A stretch of 64,000 nt of DNA from Acidimicrobiaceae bacterium (GCA_003138895.1 PLHJ01000003.1:23550-87549), one strand, 5' to 3'; shown: positions 1 to 8,241, counted from the first letter of the stretch. Program-made: numbers and translations. Notes: generated from the sequence alone by a model not told the origin.

Positions 1-323
1 GCTTCGTCGACCAACGTTCCTACAATGCAGTGCAGCATCGATTTCGCCATCGACCACGACAGAAGTGTGCTCTCGGCGTTAATCGGCTCGGATGGTCGAT
101 CAAAAAATTCACGATCGCCGGCGTAGCGTTCGGCCAGTATCTTGCCGCCTTGAATAACGAGCACGGCATACGTGCTCTCGAGGTCTCTGTTGGTAAAAGC
201 CACGTCGACGATTTTGTTGAGGGCCGACTGATTAGGTGCCGTTGACCGTGGCCATTCAACCGTGGGCCAGGGTGTGTCGCTGGGCTGTGGGTTCGACGCC
301 GGTAGGACTTCTGGAAGACTCAT
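1..323 (-). CDS. Beta-lactamase-family serine hydrolase, N-terminal part (cut by window edge)
   Basis: An open frame starts at ATG 323 on the minus strand, behind an AAGG about 10 bases upstream, and runs off the left edge after 107 residues. It contains the stretch VLVIQGGKILAERYAGD followed by S91-M-A-K94. This is the typical N-terminal arrangement of class C beta-lactamase, esterase and 6-aminohexanoate-dimer hydrolase-like proteins, in which the SxxK serine is the nucleophile and the lysine the general base. The YxN and KTG-like motifs would lie outside the window, so substrate and exact subfamily cannot be told. There is no obvious signal peptide in the first 30 residues, suggesting a cytoplasmic enzyme. 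The frame is missed by simple stop-to-stop scans because no stop codon is inside the window. Confidence 0.75.
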   Translation of the reverse strand, partial: MSLPEVLPASNPQPSDTPWPTVEWPRSTAPNQSALNKIVDVAFTNRDLESTYAVLVIQGGKILAERYAGDREFFDRPSEPINAESTLLSWSMAKSMLHCIVGTLVDE

Positions 324-504
324 CGACAAACCTTTGCAATTTTGTCTCCCGTAGACCAGATGGTCGGAGAGAAACATTGGACGAAAGACATCGTAGGTGA
401 CGACTTACGAACACGTCGACTCGGGCTCCACTAAGGAGTTGAGAGAACGGCGTCGTTAGTGGACGCACGAAACTGAGGGAACTGCGCCCTCTACACTCAA
501 CGTC

Positions 505-1239
505 GTGCGAACTTCCGACGTGGTGCTTATCCTCGCGGTTTTTGGGGCATCACTCGTCGAAATGGTGGAAGCCCTGACGCTCGTCGTAGCGGCGGGCGCG
601 ACGCGAGGATGGCGAAGTGCGCTCGAGGGTGCCGCGAGTGCGGCGCTCGTGCTCGCGGTATTGATTGTCGCGGTCGGTATCCCTCTTATTCACTATGTAC
701 CCATCGACGCTCTGCGCGTCGCGGTTGGGGGATTACTGCTCGTTCTCGGAATGGGATGGCTTCGAAAGGCGTGGCTTCGAAGCAGCGGCCTAAAAGCCAT
801 GCACGATGAGGATCTCATCTACGAAGAGACGGTCTCTTCATTACGGTTGGAGGCACCGCCAAAAACGTCGCGAGACGCGGTGGCGTTTGCAATTGCCTTT
901 AAGGGAGTTTTCTTAGAAGGCACCGAGGTGGCGCTGATTGTGGTGTCACTAGGTGCGAGCAGCCACCGGTTGGGTCTCGCGGCTGTGTCGGCGGCAGCGG
1001 CAGTAGTGCTCGTGAGCCTCGTTGGTGCGTTCGTGGCACGCCAGCTTTCGTCGGTTCCCGAAAATGCCTTGAAGTCTGTCGTTGGCGTGATGCTCTGCTC
1101 GTTTGGTCTGTTCTGGGTTGGTGAGGGTGCTGGTCTGCACTGGCCCGGAAGTGACCTCTTCATATTGGTGTTCGTTGGTGTCTTTTCTATCGCCACGCTG
1201 ATCGCCGGTAAGGCGCTCCGAGTACCGGTGAGCGCATGA
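505..1239 (+). CDS. COG4280-type multi-pass membrane protein
   Basis: This 244-residue, strongly hydrophobic protein has roughly six to seven membrane segments. It contains two similar acidic signatures, GASLVEMVEALTLVV near the N-terminus and FKGVFLEGTEVALIVV in the middle, each with a glutamate inside a helix. That duplicated helix-E pattern is typical of the COG4280 family of predicted membrane proteins and resembles small cation or iron permeases, but transport is inference. A charged cytosolic loop (about residues 90-125) separates the two halves. The GTG at 505 is chosen because it begins directly before the first membrane helix. The stop overlaps the start of the next small membrane gene (ATGA), so the two are probably co-translated. 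Confidence 0.7.
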   Translation: MRTSDVVLILAVFGASLVEMVEALTLVVAAGATRGWRSALEGAASAALVLAVLIVAVGIPLIHYVPIDALRVAVGGLLLVLGMGWLRKAWLRSSGLKAMHDEDLIYEETVSSLRLEAPPKTSRDAVAFAIAFKGVFLEGTEVALIVVSLGASSHRLGLAAVSAAAAVVLVSLVGAFVARQLSSVPENALKSVVGVMLCSFGLFWVGEGAGLHWPGSDLFILVFVGVFSIATLIAGKALRVPVSA

Positions 1240-1448
1240 TTCGCCGGGGACTTCGAAGCTTCGGGCGTTTTTGGTGGGACTTTTTGGTGGGCGACACGCC
1301 TGAGTTCTTCCTTGTCACGCTCGTGGTGGTGGCGCTGGCTTTCCTCTTGCGAAGCGAGCGGGCATGGGGCGTGGTGGTGCTTCCGGTGGTAGTTCTTGGT
1401 GCACTTGTGCTCAGCACCTGGCGGGTACGTCAAAAGAAGAAGTCCTAG
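1236..1448 (+). CDS. Small two-helix membrane protein, partner of the COG4280 protein
   Basis: The 70-residue product begins with a basic, aromatic amphipathic stretch (RRGLRSFGRFWWDFLVGDTPEFF). Two hydrophobic helices and a basic tail (RVRQKKKS) follow. Its ATG lies inside the stop codon of the upstream membrane gene (ATGA), indicating translational coupling. I do not recognise a functional domain; the consistent small size and arrangement suggest an accessory subunit of the upstream permease-like protein (inference). The gene ends about 40 bases before the 3' end of the opposing tRNA-Phe. Confidence 0.6.
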   Translation: MIRRGLRSFGRFWWDFLVGDTPEFFLVTLVVVALAFLLRSERAWGVVVLPVVVLGALVLSTWRVRQKKKS

Positions 1449-1462
1449 GTCATTGGGACGCG

Positions 1463-1481
1463 CAAGGGTCAAAAACCCTTG
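1463..1481. terminator. Short hairpin between membrane pair and tRNA-Phe
   Basis: CAAGGGT and ACCCTTG form a perfect 7-bp stem with a 5-base loop between two convergent units: the membrane pair on plus and tRNA-Phe on minus. There is no clear U-tract on either side, so a factor-independent terminator is only possible; it could equally be a transcript-end stabilising hairpin. Confidence 0.35.
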
Positions 1482-1486
1482 TCGTT

Positions 1487-1562
1487 TGGTGGTCGAGACC
1501 GGCGTCGATCCGGTGACCTCACGCTTTTCAGGCGCGCGCTCTACCAACTGAGCTACTCGACC
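1487..1562 (-). tRNA. tRNA-Phe (GAA)
   Basis: A full cloverleaf can be drawn on the minus strand. The acceptor is GGTCGAG paired with CTCGACC, the D-arm is GCTC/GAGC, the anticodon stem is CGCGC/GCGTG and the loop CTGAAAA gives anticodon GAA. The T-arm is ACCGG/CCGGT. Discriminator A is followed by an encoded CCA at 1489-1487. The total length is 76 bases. A tRNA-Asp lies 23 bases upstream on the same strand and is probably co-transcribed. Confidence 0.95.
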
Positions 1563-1585
1563 CCCCGGCTCCCGAAGGACCCGAG

Positions 1586-1660
1586 CGGACCTGACGGGAT
1601 TTGAACCCGCGACCTCCGCCTTGACAGGGCGGCGTGCACTCCAGGCTGCACCACAGGTCC
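1586..1660 (-). tRNA. tRNA-Asp (GTC)
   Basis: On the minus strand, acceptor GGACCTG pairs with CAGGTCC. The anticodon stem CCGCC/GGCGG encloses loop CTGTCAA with anticodon GTC, and the T-arm is CGGG/CCCG around TTCAAAT. Discriminator is G. The 3' CCA is not encoded (CTC follows), unlike the neighbouring tRNA-Phe. It precedes tRNA-Phe in one minus-strand unit. Confidence 0.95.
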
Positions 1661-1805
1661 ATGCATCACGTCTGGGGGTGGTGCCCCGAGACGTGACGAG
1701 TAACTCTACACCGGCTCGACAATTGTTCCCAAAGGACGACTTCGTCCGGACGAAAGCAGTGTACGTAGTCGCTCGTGTGAAGGGACCGCGGCCTGCGAAG
1801 AACGA

Positions 1806-3773
1806 CTAAAGGGTCTTCGTGCTCACGGTCTTGGAAGAAGCGCCGGGCCCCACTGCGGTAACGGCGCGGATTTGGATCTTATAGGTGTGCTTGGCGAGCA
1901 ACTTGGTGATTGTGCAGGAGGTCTTTGTTCCCTTGGGGCAATTCGCCCAGGAGGCGCCGGCATTAAGGGAGTACTGGTAGCCCGAGATCGGCGACGAACC
2001 CGCGGACTTTGGAGCCTTGAAACTCACCACGATGGTTGTCGTGTTGTCGTGAATCGCCGTAATTGTAGAAGTGGTAGCCGTCTTCTTGGTGGGCTTGGCG
2101 GTTTGCGATCCGGACATCGCTACTTCAATCTGGATGGGCTGTTGCCAACCCGCGCTATCGAGATAGAAGCCACCAACGAAGCATTCCGAACCAGCGCACG
2201 AGGTCGTGTTCAACATGTTGTTGAGCGATGTCCAATCAGAAGAACTGGGCGACGTGAGCGTAGAGGCACCACTGGGCAGCGAGACAGGTGCGTTCGACCA
2301 CGAGCCGCTCACTTCGGTGAGAAGGAGTGCTTGCTCCGCGCCGGCGGTGGTGGTGTAGATGCCGCTGGCGACACAATTGGTCGCGTTCGTGCACGAAGCA
2401 CTGAAGAGGGCGTCGTTAGGGGAGGACACGCTCGAAGGAGCATTGGTGAGTGCGTTACTCGGCAGCGCCACGGGAACGTCCGTCCACGCGCCACTGGTCT
2501 CGACGTCTAAGAGCGCTTCCACTTGCGTGGTGGATCCGTTGGTCGTTGCATTGGAGTAGGAACCGCCGGCGACGCAGTTGGCGACTGACGAACACGTGAC
2601 GGTATTAATGACGTCGGTTTGGTTGGCTTGACCCGTGTCATTGGAGGCGTCCGCGGGAAGAGGTGCCTTGACGCTCGTCCAGGTGCCGTTTGATTCGGTG
2701 TCGAGCAGCGGCTCGTATTGATACGGCGATGACGTCGAGTCACTGTTCGAATACGTCCCGCCCACGACGCAGTCACCATTTGACGGACAGGACACCGCGT
2801 ACAGAGCGTCGCCGGCGTAGGCACCGTCGCTACTGGTCGTCGCGTCCGAAGGAAGCGGCACCGTCACGGCGTTCCAAATGCCGTTCGTCTCGACGTCCAC
2901 GAGTGCTTGTATGCCCGCGTCGGCATAGTTGTCGGCGTACTCACCCGCGGCGACACAGTTCTGCGTCGAAGAGCAGGCCACCGCGTAAAAGAGATTCGAG
3001 GGCGCGTTGTTGGCTGACGCCGTGGCATCGGTCACCGCGTTGGAAGGTAGTGGCGCGGTGAGTGCGCTCCAAGTACCGCTAACTTCAAGGTCGAGAAATG
3101 CTTGTGTGTGGCCGCTCGAGTCGAGGTACTGCCCAACAGCGACACAGTTACCATCGCTTGGGCAACTGACACTGTTGAGGCTGTTGGCGGGCGTGAACGT
3201 CAGGGTCGACGCCATCGCGCTGATCTGGGAGTCGGACGCGGCGCCTTTTGGTAGAGGTGCCGCGACGTCGGACCACACACCGTTGGTTTCAACGTTGATG
3301 AGCGGTTGCGTGTAGCCCGAGCCGTCGACGTACTGGCCAACGACGGCGCAGTTCTGATTGGAAGAACAACCCGTGCCCCAAAGGATGTTGTGAGGAAAGA
3401 TTCCGTTCGCACCGGCGTCCGTCGCTGCGTTGGGAGGCATGGTGGCTCCGGACGCGCTCCACGTACCGTTGGTTTGCGTTTCAATCAGGGCTTGAATGTG
3501 GCCGGAACTGTCAACGTACTGACCGGCGCTGACGCAGTTACCGGTGGACGGACAAGCGGAGTTCTGAGAGTTCCAGTCACCGATGAAATTATCGGGGTGA
3601 AAGGGTCCAGTCGAGGTGTCCGTCGCCGCGTTGGGAGGCAACGCAGACTGCGTCGCCGTGACACTTGCAGCGGCGCTCGCAGTGTTTACGGAAAAGGAAG
3701 CGCCCCCCACAAGAGCAATCAGCGTCGCGACCGACACGAACAAGCCAACGACCCTCAATTTGGACTTCAACAC
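1806..3773 (-). CDS. Secreted eight-repeat Cys-pair protein with C-terminal fibronectin type III-like domain
   Basis: The 655-residue product begins with a basic start and a hydrophobic segment (about residues 8-30, ending in alanines), a likely Sec signal or anchor. Eight imperfect repeats of about 60-70 residues follow. Each has a pair of cysteines about 7 residues apart (pattern SCxSxxNCVAxGxY), a DSxGxxQALLxxExNGxW strand region and a PLPxxAxTD linker. This resembles blades of a secreted beta-propeller, with the cysteine pair probably forming a disulfide in each blade (inference). The last 90 or so residues look like a fibronectin type III domain (PISGYQYSLNAGASW, then RAVTAVGPGASS). Composition is rich in Ser, Thr, Asn and Ala, as in extracellular actinobacterial proteins. 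No catalytic motif is visible, so adhesion or binding is the best guess. It is monocistronic. Confidence 0.7.
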   Translation of the reverse strand: MLKSKLRVVGLFVSVATLIALVGGASFSVNTASAAASVTATQSALPPNAATDTSTGPFHPDNFIGDWNSQNSACPSTGNCVSAGQYVDSSGHIQALIETQTNGTWSASGATMPPNAATDAGANGIFPHNILWGTGCSSNQNCAVVGQYVDGSGYTQPLINVETNGVWSDVAAPLPKGAASDSQISAMASTLTFTPANSLNSVSCPSDGNCVAVGQYLDSSGHTQAFLDLEVSGTWSALTAPLPSNAVTDATASANNAPSNLFYAVACSSTQNCVAAGEYADNYADAGIQALVDVETNGIWNAVTVPLPSDATTSSDGAYAGDALYAVSCPSNGDCVVGGTYSNSDSTSSPYQYEPLLDTESNGTWTSVKAPLPADASNDTGQANQTDVINTVTCSSVANCVAGGSYSNATTNGSTTQVEALLDVETSGAWTDVPVALPSNALTNAPSSVSSPNDALFSASCTNATNCVASGIYTTTAGAEQALLLTEVSGSWSNAPVSLPSGASTLTSPSSSDWTSLNNMLNTTSCAGSECFVGGFYLDSAGWQQPIQIEVAMSGSQTAKPTKKTATTSTITAIHDNTTTIVVSFKAPKSAGSSPISGYQYSLNAGASWANCPKGTKTSCTITKLLAKHTYKIQIRAVTAVGPGASSKTVSTKTL

Positions 3774-3939
3774 GTTCAGCTCTCCGTTAGCGCAAGTACC
3801 GCTGTAAAAAAACTATAGGTCGCAGGGCCCAAAATTTGGCCTCGGACTCAGGGCATTCTCAGCAAAGAGTTATGAACTACTTATCGAATTCGAGCAGTCA
3901 AACGGGCCCCCAGTACGCGACGGTTAGGATTTGTCCCCT

Positions 3940-4263
3940 ATGGCAAAGACCGGTCCCGGACGAAATAAGAAGTCAGGCAGTTCGTCGGGTCGAACAACGA
4001 CTCCCACGAAGCACCGAGGCGCGAACACCGGCCGTTACGTGTCGGCCGAAGAGCGCGGTCGCTACACGGCCCCCGTGCCGCGCGACGTGGAAAAGAGTCC
4101 GCGCTGGTTTGGTCCGCTGATTCTTATTTTGCTCATTGGTGGCGTACTGGTCGTGGCGCTCAATTATCTGAATGAATTGCCGGGCGCGGTTTCACCGTGG
4201 TACCTCTTAGTGGGCCTTGTCGCAATCTTTAGCGCGTTCTATCTCGCCACGAAATACAAGTAA
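3940..4263 (+). CDS. crgA: Cell division protein CrgA
   Basis: The 107-residue protein has a basic, Ser/Thr-rich cytosolic tail (KTGPGRNKKSGSSS...) followed by two transmembrane helices. The motif SPRWFGPLILILLIGGVLVV...YLNELPG...SPWYLLVGLVAIFSAFYLATKYK is the hallmark of CrgA, the actinobacterial septation regulator that binds FtsZ, FtsQ, FtsI and other divisome proteins at the membrane. ATG 3940 is preferred over an upstream TTG at 3931 because AGGA (3926-3929) sits at proper distance only from the ATG. The gene stands alone and ends at a strong bidirectional terminator shared with the opposing thiolase gene. Confidence 0.9.
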   Translation: MAKTGPGRNKKSGSSSGRTTTPTKHRGANTGRYVSAEERGRYTAPVPRDVEKSPRWFGPLILILLIGGVLVVALNYLNELPGAVSPWYLLVGLVAIFSAFYLATKYK

Positions 4264-4269
4264 AAGAAA

Positions 4270-4301
4270 AATCCCCCACGTTCGTTAGAACGCGGGGGAT
4301 T
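4270..4301. terminator. Bidirectional terminator between crgA and thiolase
   Basis: AATCCCCC and GGGGGATT, extended inward by CGTTC/GAACG with one mismatch and a GTTA loop, form a 14-position stem. It is flanked by A-rich sequence on the left and T-rich sequence on the right. It lies exactly between the two convergent genes, so it can end transcription from both sides. Confidence 0.85.
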
Positions 4302-4314
4302 CTCTTTAGCTACT

Positions 4315-5493
4315 TCAGTCCAGTCGCTCGATAATTGTCGCGTTAGCGAGTCCGCCACCTTCACACATGGTGAGAAGGCCATAGCGACCACCGGTGCGCT
4401 CGAGTTCGTTGAGCAGCGTGGCGCACAACTTCGCGCCCGATGCGCCAAGAGGGTGACCAAGCGCAATTGCACCACCGTTCACGTTGACCTTGGAGAGGTC
4501 GGCCTTATGCTCTTTTTGCCACGCCAACACCACTGAAGCAAAGGCCTCGTTAATCTCGACGAGGTCGATGTCATCAAGGGTCAGTCCCGAACGCTCCAGT
4601 ACCTTCGTGGTGGCGGGAATCGGACCGGTCAACATCGTGACGGGGTCAACGCCCGCGAGAGCAAAGGTGTGAAACTTCGCGCGAGGCTTTAGGCCAAGTT
4701 CGCGAGCCTTCTCTTCGGACATAATCAAAACAGCCGACGCGCCGTCGGTGATCTGCGAGGAGTTTCCGGCCGTGACCTTGCCATCTTCTTTGAAGGCGGG
4801 CTTCAGGTTGCCGAGCGTCTCCACGGATGAACCGGGGCGAATGCCCTCGTCCGCGTTCATGATTTCGTCGGTGTCGTTACCTTCGTCGTCGCGCACGCGA
4901 ATCGGAATGATCTCGTTCTCGAAGCGCTTTTCTTCTGTCGCCTGGGCCGCACGGCGGTGGCTCTCGGCCGCGAATTCGTCGAGGTCAGTACGAGAGATGC
5001 CCCACTGATCCGCGATCATTTCGGCGCCAATGCCCTGGGAGACAAGTCCACCCACGGGGGCGTAACGTGCCATGACGCGGGGTCCAAAAGGAAAGCCCAT
5101 GCCCGGGACAATGGAAGAGCCCATTGGCGTGCGAGTCATTCCTTCGACGCCTGCGGCTACCACGATGTCGTAGGCACCGGACATAACGCCCTGTGCCGCA
5201 AAGTGCAGCGCCTGCTGTGAGGAGCCGCACTGGCGGTCGATGGTCGTGGCGGGCACGGACTCGGGCCAACCAGCCGCGAGCACAGCACTTCGTCCAATGT
5301 TGAGTGACTGTTCACCGACTTGCATGACGCAACCCATGATCACGTCATCAATAAGGACAGGGTCCAGATTGTTGCGCGAAGCAATGGCCTTCAGCGCCTC
5401 CGACGCGAGGTCTACGGCGTGCCAACCCTTAAGTTTTCCGTTTCGTTTCCCACCCGGGGTACGTACGGCATCCACAATGACCGCTGTAGGCAT
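4315..5493 (-). CDS. Acetyl-CoA acetyltransferase (thiolase)
   Basis: The 392-residue enzyme shows the full thiolase signature. Nucleophile C89 lies in DRQCGSSQQAL, followed by NEAFA, H347 in GGAIALGHPLGASG and C377 in MCEGGGLAN. Length and spacing match type II thiolases that condense or cleave acyl-CoA (acetoacetyl-CoA formation or beta-oxidation). ATG 5493 is chosen because MPTAVIVDAVRTP is the normal start of the family and AAAGGA lies just upstream; a longer open frame adds unrelated residues. It faces a divergently transcribed hotdog thioesterase, and thiolase plus thioesterase suggests fatty-acyl metabolism. Direction of catalysis cannot be read from sequence. Confidence 0.93.
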   Translation of the reverse strand: MPTAVIVDAVRTPGGKRNGKLKGWHAVDLASEALKAIASRNNLDPVLIDDVIMGCVMQVGEQSLNIGRSAVLAAGWPESVPATTIDRQCGSSQQALHFAAQGVMSGAYDIVVAAGVEGMTRTPMGSSIVPGMGFPFGPRVMARYAPVGGLVSQGIGAEMIADQWGISRTDLDEFAAESHRRAAQATEEKRFENEIIPIRVRDDEGNDTDEIMNADEGIRPGSSVETLGNLKPAFKEDGKVTAGNSSQITDGASAVLIMSEEKARELGLKPRAKFHTFALAGVDPVTMLTGPIPATTKVLERSGLTLDDIDLVEINEAFASVVLAWQKEHKADLSKVNVNGGAIALGHPLGASGAKLCATLLNELERTGGRYGLLTMCEGGGLANATIIERLD

Positions 5494-5593
5494 TGTTGTC
5501 CTTTCGTTCTGCGTTGGCGAATCCCCCCAACTTCGCAATACTAGAAGGAACTTGGCAAGTATCGTCACGGGGGTGACTACGACGCCGAAGGAC

Positions 5594-6016
5594 ATGGATC
5601 GATGGCTGGGCGACGGGGGTATGGCCATCATTGGCGTGCTCGGTGGAACGTTCAGTTCTTACGGCATCGACGGTGAGGATTTGGGCTGGGTCGAGGGTTC
5701 CTTTAGCCCCACGGAACTGGCTTGTAATCCCCACGGCTCCGTGCAAGCGGGTATCCATTCGGTGCTGCTCGACGCTGCCATGAACTTTGCCATTAACGCC
5801 GCCCTCGGGAAAAAGGACCGCACGAAGGCCACCATTGAGATGAAGACCGAACTCATGCGCCCCGCCATGCTCCACGAGCACTACGCGATGCGCGGTGACG
5901 TTGTTCGCTTGGGTCGACAAGTTGCCTACGCCGAGGCGGTCATTAAAAACGACAAGGACGAAATCGTCAGTCGTTCGACGGGCACCTTCATGGTGCACCG
6001 TGCCGAAGAGGCCTAG
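5594..6016 (+). CDS. PaaI-type hotdog acyl-CoA thioesterase
   Basis: The roughly 140-residue product shows a single hotdog fold, with NPHGSVQAGIHSVLLDAAMNFAINAAL (the central helix with the conserved G and D) followed by the strands TIEMKTELMRPAM and GDVVRLGRQVAYAEAVI. PaaI-like enzymes hydrolyse acyl- or aryl-acyl-CoA thioesters. The start is uncertain: ATG 5594 has GAAGGA only one base upstream, GTG 5573 and TTG 5552 are in frame, and ATG 5621 also remains possible. It is divergent from the thiolase. Its stop overlaps the pirin stop by four bases (CTAG), so transcription from the two sides collides. Confidence 0.8.
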   Translation: MDRWLGDGGMAIIGVLGGTFSSYGIDGEDLGWVEGSFSPTELACNPHGSVQAGIHSVLLDAAMNFAINAALGKKDRTKATIEMKTELMRPAMLHEHYAMRGDVVRLGRQVAYAEAVIKNDKDEIVSRSTGTFMVHRAEEA

Positions 6017-6969
6017 ATGTGCTCGGCTGGGATCTGGCCGAGCCTGCCGGCTTCGTAGTCTTCGAACGCTTGTTGTAGTTCAGCGCGAGTATTCATAACA
6101 AAGGGCCCATAGACCGCGACGGGTTCTTTGATGGGTTGGCCACCGAGAATCAACACTTCGAAGGCGTGCGTTCGTGAGTCCTGAGTTTCGTTGGCGCCTA
6201 GGACAATGAAGTCGCCGTCAACGTGCACGGCCATTTGTCCATCGTGCAAGGGGGTCCTTTCGGTGCCGACCGTTCCTTCGCCCGCCAAGACGTACGTAAG
6301 CGCGTTGTAGTTCGGGTTCCACGGAAGCACTAATTGGCCGCCAGGCAGTAAAGAAACGTGCACGATGGTGATGGGTGTGTGCGTTGAACCCGGTCCCTTC
6401 GCGTCACCGAGTTCGCCGGCGATCACGCGAATAATCGCGTCACCGTTGTCGTTCGTGAGCAACTTCACGTCGTGCGAGCCAATGTCTTGGTAGCGAGGCG
6501 TTGTCATCTTGAGAGCGGAGGGCAGATTGACCCAGAGCTGGATGCCGTGAAAAAGTCCACCGGAGTCAATTAATGCATCGGGCGGGCGTTCAATGTGCAA
6601 GATGCCTGCACCGGCGGTCATCCACTGGGTTCCTCCGTTTTCAATGACGCCACCACCACCAATGGAGTCCTGGTGCAGGAACGTGCCTTCCATCATGTAG
6701 GTCACGGTTTCAAAGCCACGGTGCGGGTGCCAAGGCGTTCCCTTTGGTTCGCCCGGTCCATAATCAATCTCACCCATCTGGTCCATGTGAATAAACGGAT
6801 CGAGATCGTGTTGGGAGATGCCATGAAAGGCCCGACGCACGGGGAATCCTTCACCCTCGAGTCCGCGCGGAGCAGTGGTGATCGACGTGACACGTCGAGC
6901 TCGTTGGTCCAGGGCAGGAGTGGCGACTTTTGGCAGTTCAAGTGGGTTCTCAACGGTGATGGCAGGCAT
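6013..6969 (-). CDS. Pirin-family bicupin protein
   Basis: The 318-residue protein carries the pirin N-terminal cupin. The metal-binding motif WHPHRGFETVTYMMEG is followed by EDSIGGGG-like and TAGAGILHIERP segments, and a C-terminal cupin half follows. Bacterial pirins are mononuclear iron proteins, some with quercetin 2,3-dioxygenase activity and others regulatory, so the substrate cannot be assigned. ATG 6969 (MPAITVENP) is preferred over an upstream in-frame start because family similarity begins there. It stands alone, between the convergent thioesterase and the divergent acyltransferase. Confidence 0.88.
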   Translation of the reverse strand: MPAITVENPLELPKVATPALDQRARRVTSITTAPRGLEGEGFPVRRAFHGISQHDLDPFIHMDQMGEIDYGPGEPKGTPWHPHRGFETVTYMMEGTFLHQDSIGGGGVIENGGTQWMTAGAGILHIERPPDALIDSGGLFHGIQLWVNLPSALKMTTPRYQDIGSHDVKLLTNDNGDAIIRVIAGELGDAKGPGSTHTPITIVHVSLLPGGQLVLPWNPNYNALTYVLAGEGTVGTERTPLHDGQMAVHVDGDFIVLGANETQDSRTHAFEVLILGGQPIKEPVAVYGPFVMNTRAELQQAFEDYEAGRLGQIPAEHI

Positions 6970-7062
6970 GTATCCAGAATAATGACCGACGGGATTTTTC
7001 GCTCGAGAGTCTTTTCGCACTTGCTCTAGGCTCAGACTTCGACGTGTCGGGAGGAGGAACCG

Positions 7063-8241
7063 GTGACGGCGCTCGATTCATTGGCTCCTGCGCGTCTAAT
7101 GACGCTCGGTGATGCGTATGAAGGACGAAAGAACTGTCTGAACGCACTTCGTCTCGTGCTCGCGGGCATGGTGCTGCTCGCACACGCGGCAGACATCGCG
7201 GGCTTTTCGCGCATTGAGGTGGCGAGTACGGAGCTGGGCACGATCGCGCTGTACGGCTTCTTTGGCATCAGCGGCTTTCTCATAACGAAGAGCGCCATGA
7301 CGTCCTCAGCCGGTCGCTACCTCTGGCACCGCTTTCTTCGCATTTTTCCCGGATTCTGGTTTTGTCTTATTGTCACGGCTTTCGTGATTGCGCCGTTGTC
7401 GTGGCTATTTCATCCACCGGCGTGCTCGTCCCTGGCGTGTGTGCTGAATACGCACAATGGTTCACTCGGCTACGTCACGCACAACTCGCTGCTGCTGATT
7501 CATCAGTCGAGCATTCTTGGTACTCCTCGACACGTGGCGTACTTTCTCATTTGGAACGGATCGCTTTGGAGTCTCTCGTATGAGTTTCTTTGCTACCTCG
7601 CCGTGCTGGCATTTGCGTTTGCCGGGTTCTTGCAGCGTCGAAGGACGGTAGTCGTATTCGCCGCGCTGTTGCAAATGGCGATCATCGTCATCACCGTCAA
7701 TCCATCAATCGACGTGCACTTTACGATTTTTCATTTTTGGTACCTGCTCAATTTCATGAAGTTTCTGATGATGTTCCTCGCGGGGACGCTCCTCTATCTC
7801 TATCGAGATCGAGTGCCAAATTCAGCTTTGCTGGCGCTCGGCTCCACGGTGTGTTTCATCGCAATGTTGTTTCTTCCGACGTTTGGTTGGCAGCCGGCCT
7901 TTACGTTTGATTACCCCGCACTCGCCGCCCCGCTGCTCGCGTATCCACTGCTGTGGTGCGGTGCTCGTTTTTCGTCCATCCGTCTGGGAGCGAAAAACGA
8001 CTTTTCCTACGGCGTCTATATCTTTGGTTTTCCCGTGGAACAACTCTTGGCGGTAACGCACGTCCAGCGCATAGGTGAATTTGGTTTCATCATCACGAGC
8101 TTCGTTCTGACGTTGGCGCTCGCCAGCGTGAGCTGGTTCGTTATTGAGAAGAACGCACTTCGCCTTCGGGCTGTGTCGAGGCCTATCGTGTGGCCCGTGC
8201 TTCGACGTCCGGCGGAACTACCGAGCCGCACGCGTTCATAG
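7063..8241 (+). CDS. Acyltransferase 3 (OafA-like) membrane O-acyltransferase
   Basis: The 392-residue protein has about ten membrane helices. The family start NCLNALRLVLAGMVLLAHAAD contains the conserved catalytic-type histidine, and GFFGISGFLI, RFLRIFPGFWFCL and WSLSYEFLCYL follow. Such enzymes transfer acyl groups (often acetyl) from the cytosol to sugars or lipids at the membrane. The start is clear: GTG 7063 follows GAGGAGG at ideal spacing. It faces the minus-strand glycan operon at 8236-12592 and overlaps its last gene by six bases tail to tail, so it may modify the same surface polymer (inference). Confidence 0.9.
   Translation: MTALDSLAPARLMTLGDAYEGRKNCLNALRLVLAGMVLLAHAADIAGFSRIEVASTELGTIALYGFFGISGFLITKSAMTSSAGRYLWHRFLRIFPGFWFCLIVTAFVIAPLSWLFHPPACSSLACVLNTHNGSLGYVTHNSLLLIHQSSILGTPRHVAYFLIWNGSLWSLSYEFLCYLAVLAFAFAGFLQRRRTVVVFAALLQMAIIVITVNPSIDVHFTIFHFWYLLNFMKFLMMFLAGTLLYLYRDRVPNSALLALGSTVCFIAMLFLPTFGWQPAFTFDYPALAAPLLAYPLLWCGARFSSIRLGAKNDFSYGVYIFGFPVEQLLAVTHVQRIGEFGFIITSFVLTLALASVSWFVIEKNALRLRAVSRPIVWPVLRRPAELPSRTRS

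Noticed and set aside
819-1547. Long open frame antisense to the COG4280 gene and across the tRNA-Phe gene
   Set aside because: It reads with low-complexity Arg/Thr/Pro composition, crosses a tRNA gene and the plus-strand frames are clearly membrane proteins; it is a shadow.
1872-2510. Open frame of 212 codons antisense to the secreted repeat protein
   Set aside because: Arg-rich shadow of the repeat-encoding strand; the repeats, signal peptide and Cys pattern support only the minus-strand frame.
1806-3773. Periodic DNA repeats considered as a CRISPR array
   Set aside because: The period (about 180-220 bases) and degeneracy reflect protein repeats; there are no identical short repeats with spacers.
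5240-5593. Upstream extension of the thioesterase frame beginning at 5240
   Set aside because: It would overlap the thiolase coding region by about 250 bases and adds residues outside the hotdog fold.
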